Shown here: piece by piece, positions 35,602-46,537 of the stretch
How the letters are laid out: every line of letters begins with the position of its first letter
Numbering within the stretch: the first letter of the stretch is position 1
Source of the DNA: Streptomyces qaidamensis
Lineage (GTDB): Bacteria; Actinomycetota; Actinomycetes; Streptomycetales; Streptomycetaceae
Assembly (NCBI RefSeq): GCF_001611795.1
Contig: NZ_CP015098.1
Coordinates: forward strand, 124,001-188,000
Reading direction: 5' to 3'
Length of the DNA: 64,000 bases
Notes under the pieces: generated by a model
What the model saw: the letters and a program-made list of their open reading frames with translations, nothing else
Told to the model about the DNA's origin: nothing
The model's database searches: none
Made by a program: the position numbers and the translations under genes

Positions 35602-35913
35602 GGATGCGTCGGCGTAGGCGAGATGGGCGCCGCAGACGGTGCAGCGGAAGAGCATGGCGGTCGCCCCGTCGCCCAGGTGGGTCAGGAAGTGCTCAAGCTG
35701 CTTTTCGTCGTGCCAGCCGTCGAGGCGCATGTCGGCCCGCAGCTGGTCGAGGGCTTCGGGATGCGCCGCCAGCTCGGTGTATCCGACTTCGCCCACGAAG
35801 GCGGCCGCGTCCTGGCAGTGGACGAGCACGGCCACGCCGCGGTCCACGTACCAGTCGCCGGCTGCAAGGGCTAACCGTTTCACAGCATGGAACTCGCGCT
35901 CTGACCAGCGCAA
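35599..35913 (-). pseudogene. CbrC/UPF0167 family C-terminal fragment
   Basis: Minus strand: HCQDAAAFVGEVGYTELAAH, DEKQLEHFLTHLGDGATAML and FRCTVCGAHLAYADAS. This is the end of CbrC-type proteins (FRCLHCG..LAY.D), with one remaining Cys-x-x-Cys pair. The N-terminal half with its own Cys clusters is absent and the ORF start at 35913 (MRWSEREFHAVKRL) is unlike the family. Abuts the IS5 remnant, which probably caused the truncation. Confidence 0.65.
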
Positions 35914-36050
35914 ACTCCGTATCCGCTATAGCAGTCTGCGTGAGAATGACATGGCCCTTCGTCACTCATGTCAGCAACAGGTGGGCACCACCCGTCAGCA
36001 CCAACCACCAGGTCACTGAGCCTGCGCCACTGACACTCAGATGACGATGC

Positions 36051-36536
36051 CTAACTGACACTCCCCCGCAGACCATCACAGTTCGCTCCGTTCGGTGCGG
36101 CGCTCGCTGTGAGCGCGACGGGGGTGGCCTCGATCTCCGCGCGCCGCTCGTCCTGGCGGCGGGTCACGGCGTCGGTGGGGAGGTCGGCCAGGGGGCCGTC
36201 GGCGAGGGCTGCGGCGAGGGGGCGTCGAGGTCGACCTCGAGCACCACGACGGGCGTAGCGTCCGGACGCCGTCCAGGCAGCTCGGCACTGGTTTGCGCCG
36301 AGCTCCCGGATGCCGTCCGGACAGCATCCGATTCCTGTCCGGACTCGGCGTCTGCGAGAGGGATCAGGCCGGCTGGACGCGACCAAGGCGAGCCGGGAGC
36401 GCTCGGCGACCGCGTGGATCGCGGCGACGAGCGGCGTGGAGTGGCCGGGCACCGGCACGGTCAGGGCCGCGTGAAGCTGCCACTTCCCGTCCCGGGCCTG
36501 CCGCAAGGGTCGGCAATCCAGTCGTCCGGAGGACAC
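36051..36536 (-). CDS. Hypothetical ORF downstream of the membrane protein, doubtful
   Basis: Minus-strand frame of 161 residues. Its middle (HAALTVPVPGHSTPLVAAIH, AVAERSRLALVASSRPD) and its end (PLADLPTDAVTRRQDERRAE) look coding-like but in a way that suggests one or two indels between them. It would be the third gene of the 37.9-36.6 kb minus-strand operon. No family recognised. Confidence 0.25.
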   Translation of the reverse strand: MSSGRLDCRPLRQARDGKWQLHAALTVPVPGHSTPLVAAIHAVAERSRLALVASSRPDPSRRRRVRTGIGCCPDGIRELGANQCRAAWTASGRYARRGARGRPRRPLAAALADGPLADLPTDAVTRRQDERRAEIEATPVALTASAAPNGANCDGLRGSVS

Positions 36537-36588
36537 CTCGTACGGGCAGGGCGGTCAACCGTCTTTCCTGCCGCCTGGCCGACGCTGA

Positions 36589-37542
36589 CTACTGGGGTTC
36601 GTGGGCCGTCAGGGCGATGAGGTGACGCTTGCCCTGCAGCAGGCAGGTGACCTCCCAGCCCGTGCGCCTGCCGACGACCCCCTGGGCGGGCACGTGCAGG
36701 CGCTCGGCCAGTTCGGCGACGTACACGTGGACCGACGCCTCGATGAGGGCCGCGTAGGCGTCCACACCACTGCGAATACGGAGCCGGGCGGTGGCGTACG
36801 TGGCGACGGCCAGCGGCAGTGCGGGCCACCACCAGACCGCGAGGACCGCGTACAGGACCGCCCAGGCCACCAGGGTGGTGGCCCGGTCGAGGGCTTCGCG
36901 GGCCGTTTCGATCTGCTGGCGCGGGGCGTCCGGGAGGAGCAGCCACAAGGCGGGCCACACTGTGGCCAGGTCCAGGTCCAGGTCGCGGGCGAGGCGCAGG
37001 GTGACCGCGTGCATCCGGTCACCGGACCAGGTGGGCCGGTGGGGCTCCTCGGGCGAGACGCGGGCCACTGCGAGCCGGGCCGGCCCCAGGTCCGTCCCGC
37101 CGCCGGGCGTGCCGGAGGCCAGCAGCCCACCGGAACGCCGCCGCTCCCGCTCGTACGCGGCCACGGCACCGGCGCGCCGCTGCCGGCGCCTGGCCACCTG
37201 CCACCGCGCGAGGGTACGCAGCGGTCGGGGCCAGGAGCCCCAGTCGGCCGCGAACCACAGGCGCTCCACGAGTGAGCCGAGCGTCTGGGCCACGAGGCCC
37301 ACGGCGGCGGCCAGCAGCGCCACGACCAGCAGGAGCACCGCGAGCCGTGCTCCGGCTCCCGCGCCGGGCGCCGGGCGCCACGCCTGTGCCTCGGCGACCA
37401 GGAGGTCCAGGTCGACGGCGTGGGCGTGGCCGAGCGTCCGGGCGGCGAACGCGGCGGCCAGGAACAGCGCGCCCGGGAGCACCAGCAGGGACATCCACCG
37501 CTCCGCCAGGCGTTTGCCCAGCTCCGTCAGCAGGCCGCCCAT
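36589..37542 (-). CDS. Membrane protein linked to the split TPR-CHAT system
   Basis: 317 residues from ATG 37542, one base after the stop of the preceding gene (TGA A ATG), so translationally coupled. Hydrophobic segments: SLLVLPGALFLAAAFAART, RLAVLLLVVALLAAAVGLVA and, late, LVAWAVLYAVLAVWWWPAL. Between the second and third lies a soluble loop of about 130 residues. A segment DLDLATVWPALWLLLPDAPR and the end HVYVAELAERLHVPAQGVVG look conserved. I know similar proteins only as effector-associated membrane proteins near TPR-CHAT genes. Probable role: membrane partner or effector of the divergent CHAT protease. Confidence 0.7.
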   Translation of the reverse strand: MGGLLTELGKRLAERWMSLLVLPGALFLAAAFAARTLGHAHAVDLDLLVAEAQAWRPAPGAGAGARLAVLLLVVALLAAAVGLVAQTLGSLVERLWFAADWGSWPRPLRTLARWQVARRRQRRAGAVAAYERERRRSGGLLASGTPGGGTDLGPARLAVARVSPEEPHRPTWSGDRMHAVTLRLARDLDLDLATVWPALWLLLPDAPRQQIETAREALDRATTLVAWAVLYAVLAVWWWPALPLAVATYATARLRIRSGVDAYAALIEASVHVYVAELAERLHVPAQGVVGRRTGWEVTCLLQGKRHLIALTAHEPQ

Positions 37543-37543
37543 T

Positions 37544-37942
37544 TCAGCCCTTGACCCAGCGCAGCGGAACCCCGCCCATCCGGCAGCGCGGGGCCTCCCG
37601 CATCGTGGGCTTCGCCCACTCCACGCGTGCGCAGGCTCCCAGGGGGCAGAGGAAGGCGACATCGGCTTCGGCGGCGGGCCCCACGCCGACGGGCCCGGGC
37701 TCGGGGACCGTGCGGGCGCTCGCCCCGTAGGCGCCGCGCGCGTCGCCGTCCGCGCGAACGATCCGGTCGATGGCGTCGAGCGGCGTCGCAGGGTTTTCGT
37801 TCCCGTCGACGACGGCTCGCTTCAACCGGTCGAGTTCCTCGGTCCGACCCAGTTCGGCCAGGTGTTCGCGCAGCGCGTCGAGGTGTTCGCAGACGTACGA
37901 CAGGCCTCGCCTGACCCTTGCGGTCGATTCTTCCTCCGTCAT
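37544..37942 (-). CDS. Small protein with zinc-ribbon-like end, CHAT-system partner
   Basis: 132 residues from ATG 37942. N-terminal helices ARVRRGLSYVCEHLDALREH and AELGRTEELDRLKRAVVDG, then an Ala/Pro linker. C-terminus is FLCPLGACARVEW...PRCRMGGVPLRW, with three Cys that could bind zinc with a fourth ligand. First gene of the minus-strand operon, divergent from the CHAT gene with about 83 bases between the starts, so both promoters are in that gap. Function unknown; an adaptor or sensor is inferred. Confidence 0.68.
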   Translation of the reverse strand: MTEEESTARVRRGLSYVCEHLDALREHLAELGRTEELDRLKRAVVDGNENPATPLDAIDRIVRADGDARGAYGASARTVPEPGPVGVGPAAEADVAFLCPLGACARVEWAKPTMREAPRCRMGGVPLRWVKG

Positions 37943-38623
37943 CCCGACTCCCTCCGCGAACTGGTGCTTTCAGGGCATCATGCATGAACGGGGCGGCGGT
38001 GAAAGCCTGTTGGGGGGAGACTGTGGTGGGCGAACCGGGCCGGGAATCACGTGACGAGCTGGTGGCGCGGGCCGTGCGGGCTTTGCAGACGCTGTGGGCG
38101 GGGACCTCCCCCGACCCGGACCCCGCCTTGATAGGTGACCTGACGCGGCTGGTCGCCGACGATCCCACGGACGAGCAGGCCACGGCTGTCCTCGGCCATC
38201 TGTACTGGCACCGGTACGAACGGCACGGCGCGCCGTCCGATCTCGACGACGCGGTGCGCATGCTGGCTCCGCACTTCTTCCCCGACCGGATGTTCCTCAT
38301 CCCCGACGGTCTCAGGACGGAGATCGCGGACGCGCACAGCACGCACGTGGACACCCGGCTCGCCCAGGCCCTCACCGGCGAGGGCGACGTCGAGGAGAAC
38401 CTGTCCGAGCTCGCCGCATGGTGCTGGTTTCTGCTGGAGCACGCCGACCCGGACAACGACCAGTACGGCGTCCATCTTGGCGGCTTGGGAACGGTGCTGT
38501 ACACGCGGTACAACGTCCTGGGCGACGTCAATGCTTTGTTACAGGCCATCGGTCTCCTGAGCCGGGCCGCGCGGGTCACGCCGGCCGGCCACCCGAGCGG
38601 GCCGGGCATCCAGGGCAACCTAG

Positions 38624-40021
38624 TACTGCAACGGTGCTTGCCGTGACTGATGGCCAGGTTGGTCGTTGGTGTGTTCATGGGTGGGGACCTTGCTGATGTC
38701 AGGTTGTGGGCGGGTGAACTGGACGCTGTGCATGAGCGGTTCGTGCACCGTTTCAGCAGGTCGGAGCCGCGGGAGTCGGCACTGGCTTATATGCGGGGCC
38801 TGATCGCTCCGCTGCAGCGGAAGAACGGCTGGACGCTGGCGGAGGAAGCCGGCCACGAAGGCCCGGATCGTATCCACAGGATGCTGAACCGGATCGAGTG
38901 GGACGCGGATGAGGTGCTCGACGACGTGCGTCAGTACGTGGTCGACAACCTCGGCGACCAGGACGCCGTCCTGGTCGTGGACGACACGGGCTTCTTGAAG
39001 AAGGGGACGCGGTCGGCCGGGGTGCAGCGGCAGTACTCCGGCACCGCCGGGCGGACGGAGAACTGCCAGGTCGGCGTCTTCCTCGCGTATGCCACGAGCC
39101 GCGGGCGGACTCTGATCGACCGGCGTCTGTATCTGCCCGCATCCTGGACCGACGACCGTGAAAGGTGCCGCCGGGCCGGCGTCGACGACGAGGTCGCCTT
39201 TGAGACCAAGGTGGCCATGGCGAAGGCGATGGTCCGCCGCGCCATGGCGGACAGGGTCCCGTTTCGGTGGGTGACCGCGGATGCCGCCTACGGGTTCAGC
39301 AAAGGCTGGCGGTCGGAGCTGGAGCGGGCGGACGTCTTCCACGTCATGGCCACCACCCGCCACGACACCGTGGTCACCCGCTGGGCGATCGACCATCCCG
39401 TCCATGACTTGTTCAACGGTCTTGCCCGGCAGAAATGGAAGCGCCGTTCCTGCGGCACCGGGGCTCACGGCCCGCGGATCTACGACTGGGCACGCGTCGA
39501 GGTCCGGCCCTGGCACCGACCCGACCGCCGCCACTGGGTCCTCGCCCGCCGCAGCGTGAGCCGACCCGGGGAGATCTCTTACTACATCGCCTACTGCCCG
39601 GTTGAGGCAACGCTTGACGACCTGATCCGCATCGCGGGCAGCAGGTGGGCCATCGAGGAGTGCTTTCAGAGCGCGAAACAGGAATGCGGCCTGGACGACT
39701 ACCAGGTCCGCCGCTATCCCGGCTGGCACCGGCACATGACCCTGGCCATGGCTGCCCACGCCTGCCTGACCGTCCTGCGAGCCCGCGAGCTGGACGCCGG
39801 GAAAGCAGAAACGGATCCTCCCAGCTCATCCACCTCAGCCTCGCCGAGATACGACGGCTGATCACCCGCCTCACCGACCGCCGACCCACACCCGTCGAGC
39901 ACATCCTGCACTGGTCGACCTGGCGCCGACGACGACAGCACCAGGCCCGCACCAGCCACTACAAACGACGCGGACACAGCCCCTGAACTGGCCATCAGTC
40001 ACGGCAAGCACCGTTGCAGTA
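38624..40021 (+). mobile_element. IS701 family insertion sequence, complete ends
   Basis: 1398 bp with perfect 34-bp inverted repeats beginning TACTGCAACGGTGCTTG (38624-38657 and 39988-40021) and a CTAG target duplication (38620-38623, 40022-40025), matching the YTAR target of IS701-like elements. Inserted in the TPR part of the CHAT gene. Confidence 0.93.
38650..39861 (+). CDS. IS701 family transposase (C-terminus frameshifted)
   Basis: 403 residues from ATG 38650. DDE core: AVLVVDDTGFLKKGTRSAGV (first Asp), FRWVTADAAYGFSKGWRSEL (second Asp), RWAIEECFQSAKQECGLDDY (Glu), with the family Q.QYSGTAGRTENCQVGVF box. The expected tail (LIHLSLAEIRRLITRL and SHYKRRGHSP to 39986) lies in the -1 frame after about 39805, so the last 50 or so residues are replaced by a short Ser-rich end. 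All catalytic residues are present. Confidence 0.9.
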   Translation: MARLVVGVFMGGDLADVRLWAGELDAVHERFVHRFSRSEPRESALAYMRGLIAPLQRKNGWTLAEEAGHEGPDRIHRMLNRIEWDADEVLDDVRQYVVDNLGDQDAVLVVDDTGFLKKGTRSAGVQRQYSGTAGRTENCQVGVFLAYATSRGRTLIDRRLYLPASWTDDRERCRRAGVDDEVAFETKVAMAKAMVRRAMADRVPFRWVTADAAYGFSKGWRSELERADVFHVMATTRHDTVVTRWAIDHPVHDLFNGLARQKWKRRSCGTGAHGPRIYDWARVEVRPWHRPDRRHWVLARRSVSRPGEISYYIAYCPVEATLDDLIRIAGSRWAIEECFQSAKQECGLDDYQVRRYPGWHRHMTLAMAAHACLTVLRARELDAGKAETDPPSSSTSASPRYDG

Positions 40022-43000
40022 CTAGCCATCGCCCTGGCCCGTCGCCACGGGCTCACCGGGTCCGCTAACGACCTGCGCACCGCCTTCGAGGCGTGCGTCC
40101 TCTCGCTGCGGGAGCCCCTCACCACCGCTGACCGGGACGGTCTCATGGGGATGCTCGCCTCGTTGCTGCGCGACCGGGTCCTTCGTGCGCGGGAGGAACA
40201 CCGGTGGGACGACGTTCTGGCGGCGGGCCGCGCGGTCCTGGCCTTCCCCGAGTTGCGCTCGTACGCGCGGGAGGCGGTCGCGGAAGGCCTGGAGAATCGC
40301 TTCACGACGGGCGCCGACAGGGCGGACCTGGACGAGGCGATCCGGCAGTGGACGGCGCTTCAGCGCGAGGCGCCGGACGCATACACGGTGCACGAACGTG
40401 CGTACGTGACGATGAGGCGGGCCAACGCCTACTGGCTGCGGTACCAGCACGATCAACGGCCGGACGATCTGGACGTCGTGGTCGACGCCCACGAGCAGGC
40501 GCTGGCCCTCGTCCCGGACGACGACATCACCCTCCGCTGGGACCTTCTCCGCAAGCTGGCCATCGCCCTCCTGGAGCGCATCGAGCGGCAGCCGACCGCC
40601 GACGACGTGGAGCGGGCCGTCACGGTGATCCGTGCCGGACTGGCCGACCGGGAGGGCCACCAGGCGTCGCCCCACCTCCGGGCCGTCCTGACCCGGGCGC
40701 TCCCCCGGGCCCTGTGGTTCCGGTACGTCCTCGCGCGCCGGCCCGAGGACCTCGACGAGGCCGCTGAGCTTCTGGGTTCGGCCGCCGTCCGCGAGGTGTC
40801 CTCGACCGATGGCGTGCTGGTGTTCGGCTGTCTGGGCGCCCAGGTGCACCGTGCCCGGTACCGCGCGGGTCAGGGGCTCGACGCACTCCGGGCAGCGGTC
40901 GCCGCCTGCCGGGAGGCGCTCGGGGCGGCCCCGGACGTCCATCCCGCACGCCCCGGTGTGCTGGTGCAGCTCGGCATGTCGCTGGTCTACCTCTACCAGC
41001 ACACCGGGGACCTGGCCGCGTTGGACGAGGCGGTCGACCGCGACCGCGAGGCCGTGCGGGCCGTGGGCGAGGACCAGCTCCACGGCCCCGTCGGGGTGGA
41101 CGCCCTGTACCACCTCGGCACGGCCCTGGCCGAACGAGGCGCCCGCACCGGCAGCCTCGACGACCTGAACGACGCCGTGCGGACGCTGCAGCGGCTGCAC
41201 GCCACTGCCGCTGCCATCAGGACCCGGGAGCTGCACGGGCTCGGGTTCGCGCTCAAGGAACTCTTCGACCGCACCCTTGACTCCACACAACTGGACGAGG
41301 CCGTGGACCTGCTGCGGCGCGCGGTGGAGTCGTGCGAACCGGACGAATCCGAGGCGCCGATCGTGCTGTCGGGGCTCAGCAGCGCGCTCCTGCGCCGTTA
41401 CGGCCACAGCGGCGGACCGGCCGATCTGGACGAGGCCCTCGTGTACGCACGGCGGGCCGCCGACGCGGTACCGGCGAACGATCCGGTCGCGCTGCTGACG
41501 CTCACCTCTCTGACAGGCGTGCTCCTGGAGGAGCGGCGTCGACATCCCGAACGGGTCGATGCAGACGACCTCGTCGCCCTGTGCCGACGCGTCGTCGACC
41601 TCGCACCGCCCGACCACGCCGCCCTCGGTGTGTTCCACCACAACCTGGGGATCGCCCACAAGGAACAAGCCGAGGCGAGCGAACCGGACGCGATGTGCCG
41701 GGCGTTCAGCGAGCTCACCAGCAGGACGATGATCCCCTTCGGCATCGTGGAGGCCGTCGCCGATCTCCAGAAGGCGGCCGGCAGCGAGACCCTCGCGGCG
41801 TCCCATCGCATCCGCTCGGCACGGGCGGCCGCGCTCACGCTCTATCCCGTGGACGTGCTGGCCGCTCTCGAGCTCCTGGAGTACGCCGTCGAACTGATCC
41901 CCCTCGCCGCCCCGCGCCGGATCGCGTGGGCCGATCAGCAACACGCGGTGAAGGACCACTCAGCCCTGGTCACATTCACCGCGGCCGCGGCCCTCGACGC
42001 AGGTGAGCAGCGGCGCCCGGACGCGCCGTACCTGCCCCTCCTGCCGTACGCCGCGCGCAGCGCCCTCCTGCTCCTGGAACAGGGGCGCACGGTCCTCCTC
42101 AGCCAGATGCTGGACACCCGCGGTGACATCTCGGACCTGCGGCGGAGCCATCCCGGGCTCGCCGACCGCTTCGTACACCTGCGCAACCTCCTCGACAGCG
42201 AGGACGACGGGACCCTGGACCGCCCCCGGGCCGCCACCGAACTCACGGCCACGATCGAGGAAATCCGCGGCCTGGAGGGCTTCGCCTCGTTCGCCCGGCC
42301 GCCGGAGCTCGAGGCGCTCCTCGCCACGGCGGAAGCGGGTCCGATCGTGGTGTTCAACTGCGACGAGACACGCTGCGACGCCCTCCTGGTCACCAGCGGC
42401 GGTGTGCGGCACCTGCCGCTGCCCCGCCTCACGCACGCGGAGCTGACCTCACGGATCGACCTCTTCCACCACTCGCTCGCCGTCGTCGCGGACCCGGAGA
42501 CCGACTGGCGTGCCCAACGGGAGGCGCAGCGGACCCTGAGCGGCACCCTGGGGTGGCTCTGGGACGTGGCCGCGGAGCCGGTCCTGCTGGCGTTGGGAAT
42601 CGGCCCGGGTTCCGGGCGTGGCGATGAGCCGCCCCGTGTGTGGTGGTCCCCCGGCGGCCTGCTGGGCTCGCTGCCGCTGCACGCCGCCGGACACCACGCC
42701 GAGTCCACCGGGGGCGGTGACCGTACTGTCCTGGACCGGGTCGTGTCCTCGTACACCCCCACGATCCGTGCCCTGCGGCACGCCCGGCGCCCGCGGCCGG
42801 CCGGTGGCAGGCCGGGGCGCTCACTGATCGTCGCCATGCCGGCCACCCCGGGTGCCCCTCCGCTGTCCGGGGCCTCGGAGGAAGCGGCCGCTGTGGCGGC
42901 CGTGCTGCCGGACCCGAAGGTCGTCACCGGTACGGCCACGCGGGCGGCGGTCCTGGCCGGGCTCATCGACGCCCGGGTGATCCACCTGGCGTGTCATGCG

Positions 43001-43419
43001 GTCACCGATGCCGCCGATCCCTCGCGCAGCCGACTGCTGCTGTGGGACCACGAGACGAAGGCGCTGAACGTCGCCGGGGTCGCCTCCGTGGCGCTGGAGC
43101 GGGCCGAGCTGGCCTATCTGTCGGCCTGCCGAACGACGTACACCGCCGCGCCGGGTCTCCTGGACGAGGCCATCCACCTGACCAGCGCGTTCCAACTGGC
43201 CGGCTATCGGCATGTGGTGGGCACGCTGTGGGAGGTGGACGACGTGATCTCGGCGACGGTGGCGAAGGGCTTCTACGCGTCCTTGTCGGACGCCGAGGGC
43301 CTGCACTGCGCCCGTTCCGCGGCCGCACTCCGGACGTCGGTCCTGGCGCTGCGCGACGAGTTCCCAGGCACACCATCGCTCTGGGCCGCGTACCTGCACG
43401 CGGGCGCCTGACCCACCCC

Positions 43420-43615
43420 GGCCCCACGCGCCGCAGCCACCGCTCCAGCGGGTGCTCGACCCAGTGGTAGGCGGCCGCCGACAGGGCAATGCTCAGGGCG
43501 AGAAACGCGCGCCCACGGCACCGGCGTGTCACCGATCAGGCCCACCACGACCCGGATGACGACCTCGTGGATCAGGTACCAGGCGCACGACCAGTGGCGC
43601 AGTCGTCCGGAGGAA
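43420..43615 (-). pseudogene. Acyltransferase-3 C-terminal fragment
   Basis: Minus strand: HWSCAWYLIHEVVIRVVVGL, PVPWAR, then after a one-base shift FLALSIALSAAAYHWVEHPLERWLRR. This is the last two helices and the signature (Y..VE.PL.RWL) of OafA-type acyltransferases. Frameshifted and truncated; adjoins the CHAT gene 3' end. Confidence 0.65.
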
Positions 43616-44216
43616 CAAGCGGCACCCGCACTGTGACCATGGACCCCAACTCGTCCTCCACGACCACCTCAGGGCAGTCGCGCTCGCCTGCAAGCTGGAT
43701 GAAGACGGACGGCCCGTTGCTCACCCCACCCTTGCGCGGCCCTACCAGGCATGATCATTCGATGACACGGCGGCGTCGGGTCATCCGAGCGGTCCTCCCG
43801 CAGCCGTCCGACCAGGCCGCCCATCGCCTGCGGCGGGGCCGCCAAGGAGGCCTCCCGCCAGGCTTCCACCACGAGGCGCAGCGGAGCTCCGTCGAGCAGT
43901 GCATCAACCGGCTCGATCAGTGGCGCGGCCCGGCCACACGAACTGACACATCGCGCCATCGCTTGTCGGGCCGCAATCCACCGCGCTGGCAGACTCATCC
44001 GGACCCGGCGCTGACCAAAGAGACAGAACCTGGTCGCCTCGACGCTCGCCACCCCGGCGAGCGCCGCGACCGTAGGCATCCCCGACCTTCAGGCGTTCAA
44101 CAAGACCTGCCACCGGGAACTGGACGCCTCGCCGCGTGCGGCCCGGCGCCTCAAGAGGTCAATGACCACCGCGCGTTCCCTACGGAGCCCCCATGTGGGG
44201 TGTGCGCCCCCTCCCC
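43616..44216. other. 600-bp stretch without recognised gene
   Basis: The minus strand has open frames (for example PLRLVVEAWREASLAAPPQA, 43800-43880, and VERLKVGDAYGRGARR near 44090) that could be fragments of a decayed gene, but no family was recognised. Confidence 0.35.
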
Positions 44217-45206
<990 letters not shown>

Positions 45207-45874
45207 GTCGTGCCCCAGCCTTCCCTGTACGCTTGATCGTCCTTCAGACGGCACGAAGTCTGCCGTCCGTCCAGGCACAGATGCCATCACCCGGCATCCC
45301 AGGAGGAGCGGGCGCTGATAGGCCCCGTGCGCCGTTGCGTCCTCGACGCTACGACTTCGAGCGCACTCCATGGCAAGTGGGATGTGAGGAAGGCCTGGCT
45401 CCTGGTGGGGCCCCACACCCGTGTGCCGCTTCCGGGCCTGGAGGAGGCGAGCGTGCAGCCGTTCGTCCTCGCGACCGCCAGCCCGTCCGGGTCCGGTGTC
45501 CGGCTGTCGGATCACCCGGTGCGCCCGCCCCTGCCATACGGGTGGGCCCCCACCCCGGGGTCGGCCGCCTCGTTGCTGGTGGTCCCCTCCCAGACGATGT
45601 TGCCGTGGTCGCTTCGGGGTGGCGCATGCTTCCGGTGTGGAGGGTCGCCGCTGGGGACGGAGTGCCCGGTGGCGTGCATCTCTTGTGCGGTGTCGGGGCG
45701 AAACGGTGTGGAGAACAAGGACCGGAGAGGAGAGAGCGTGACCGACATGGGCGTGGGCCGGGGCGCAGTGCTGCCGAGGAGCGTGATGTCGGCTGCGCAG
45801 GCCGGTGATCACCGATGACGAGATGGACGCCCGGCCCGATGGCGGACGGCCCTCGGGAAACCTTGCTCCCACAC
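45207..45874. other. 670-bp stretch without recognised gene
   Basis: Both strands have open frames but no family feature. Blocks of GGGGCCCC-like composition around 45400-45560 suggest old IS or plasmid debris. Confidence 0.35.
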
Positions 45875-46067
45875 CTGGACGGCGGACCCGCCCCCGCCGA
45901 GTGAGGCGTGCGCGTCCTGCGCCGTGGGCGGACTCGCACCGGCCGGCCTGCTGCTGTGCCTGACCTGCGGCTACGCGGGCTGCAGCGACAGCTCTCGCGG
46001 CGCTCACGCCACGGCCCACTTCGATTCCAGCGGCGTCTTCGGGGACGGTGGCCGCGCGGTCGGGTAG
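45875..46067 (+). pseudogene. UBP-type zinc-finger protein fragment
   Basis: Frame ending in TAG 46065-46067: [19 protein letters not shown], then [20 protein letters not shown] and TAHFDSSG. The order Cys/His, C-x-x-C, C-x-x-C, Gly-Cys-x-Asp-Ser-Ser, His-x-x-x-His is the UBP zinc finger found in stand-alone actinobacterial proteins. No start codon in frame (a TGA lies upstream) and the end is cut, so probably a broken gene. Confidence 0.6.
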
Positions 46068-46537
46068 GTCGAGGAAGACGGTCAGCGCTCCGTCGGGACC
46101 GGCGGCGCCTTTCGACGGAACGCATTCCGCTGTCGTCGGACCCTTGCCCTCCGCCCCACACTGACCTGTAGAAATGACCGTCAACTCGCTGATAGCATCC
46201 GCTCACTTGTGCGAGAACAGGTCGCTTTGCGGGAGGGGACCAACACAACACGTGGGCGCAGCCACGGTGCTGCGTGGCTGACTGGCGGCCAACGTCGTTT
46301 CGGTACCTGTGCGGCCGGTGCAGAGTCGTTGGCCCGTCCGACCGGCTCTTGCACCACCGTCGTCGGCGGCATCACCGTCGACTGCAGAGCGGACTTGATC
46401 TTTCGCAAGGCCAACGGCAGTACCCACGGCACGGGACTGGTCGCCTCGTCCTGACCCGCATCGCACCTTTCCATGCGTGGACAATTTTCCAGTTGCCGTC
46501 CGTTCGTCCGCGGCAGCACTGACGGGGGGAGACTCAT
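46068..46537. other. Leader region of the FG-GAP gene, no gene recognised
   Basis: Contains GGGGGGAGA at 46523-46531 as ribosome site for the next gene and a somewhat A/T-richer part at 46170-46260 that could be promoter. No coding region supported. Confidence 0.35.

Larger units (their letters stand above)
38026..43411 (+). pseudogene. TPR-CHAT protease gene split by an IS701-type element
   Basis: Left exon-like part 38026-38623 (GTG start, GGGGGAG upstream) and right part 40026-43411. Removing the 1398-bp IS and one CTAG copy joins QGN-LAIALARRHGL in frame, giving 1327 residues. Residues 1-900 are TPR-like repeats of about 45-50 residues with recurring LDEA motifs. The CHAT domain has HIS near 1190 (VIHLACHAVTDA) and CYS near 1234 (ELAYLSACRTTYT), and PLHAAGHHAES. 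CHAT peptidases are caspase-like cysteine proteases. The right part alone is open from ATG 40145 (1088 residues) and might still be made from an internal start. It was divergent from two small partner genes. Confidence 0.9.

Noticed and set aside
40022..41959. 645-residue minus-strand frame opposite the CHAT gene
   Set aside because: Shadow; no start context and no domain.
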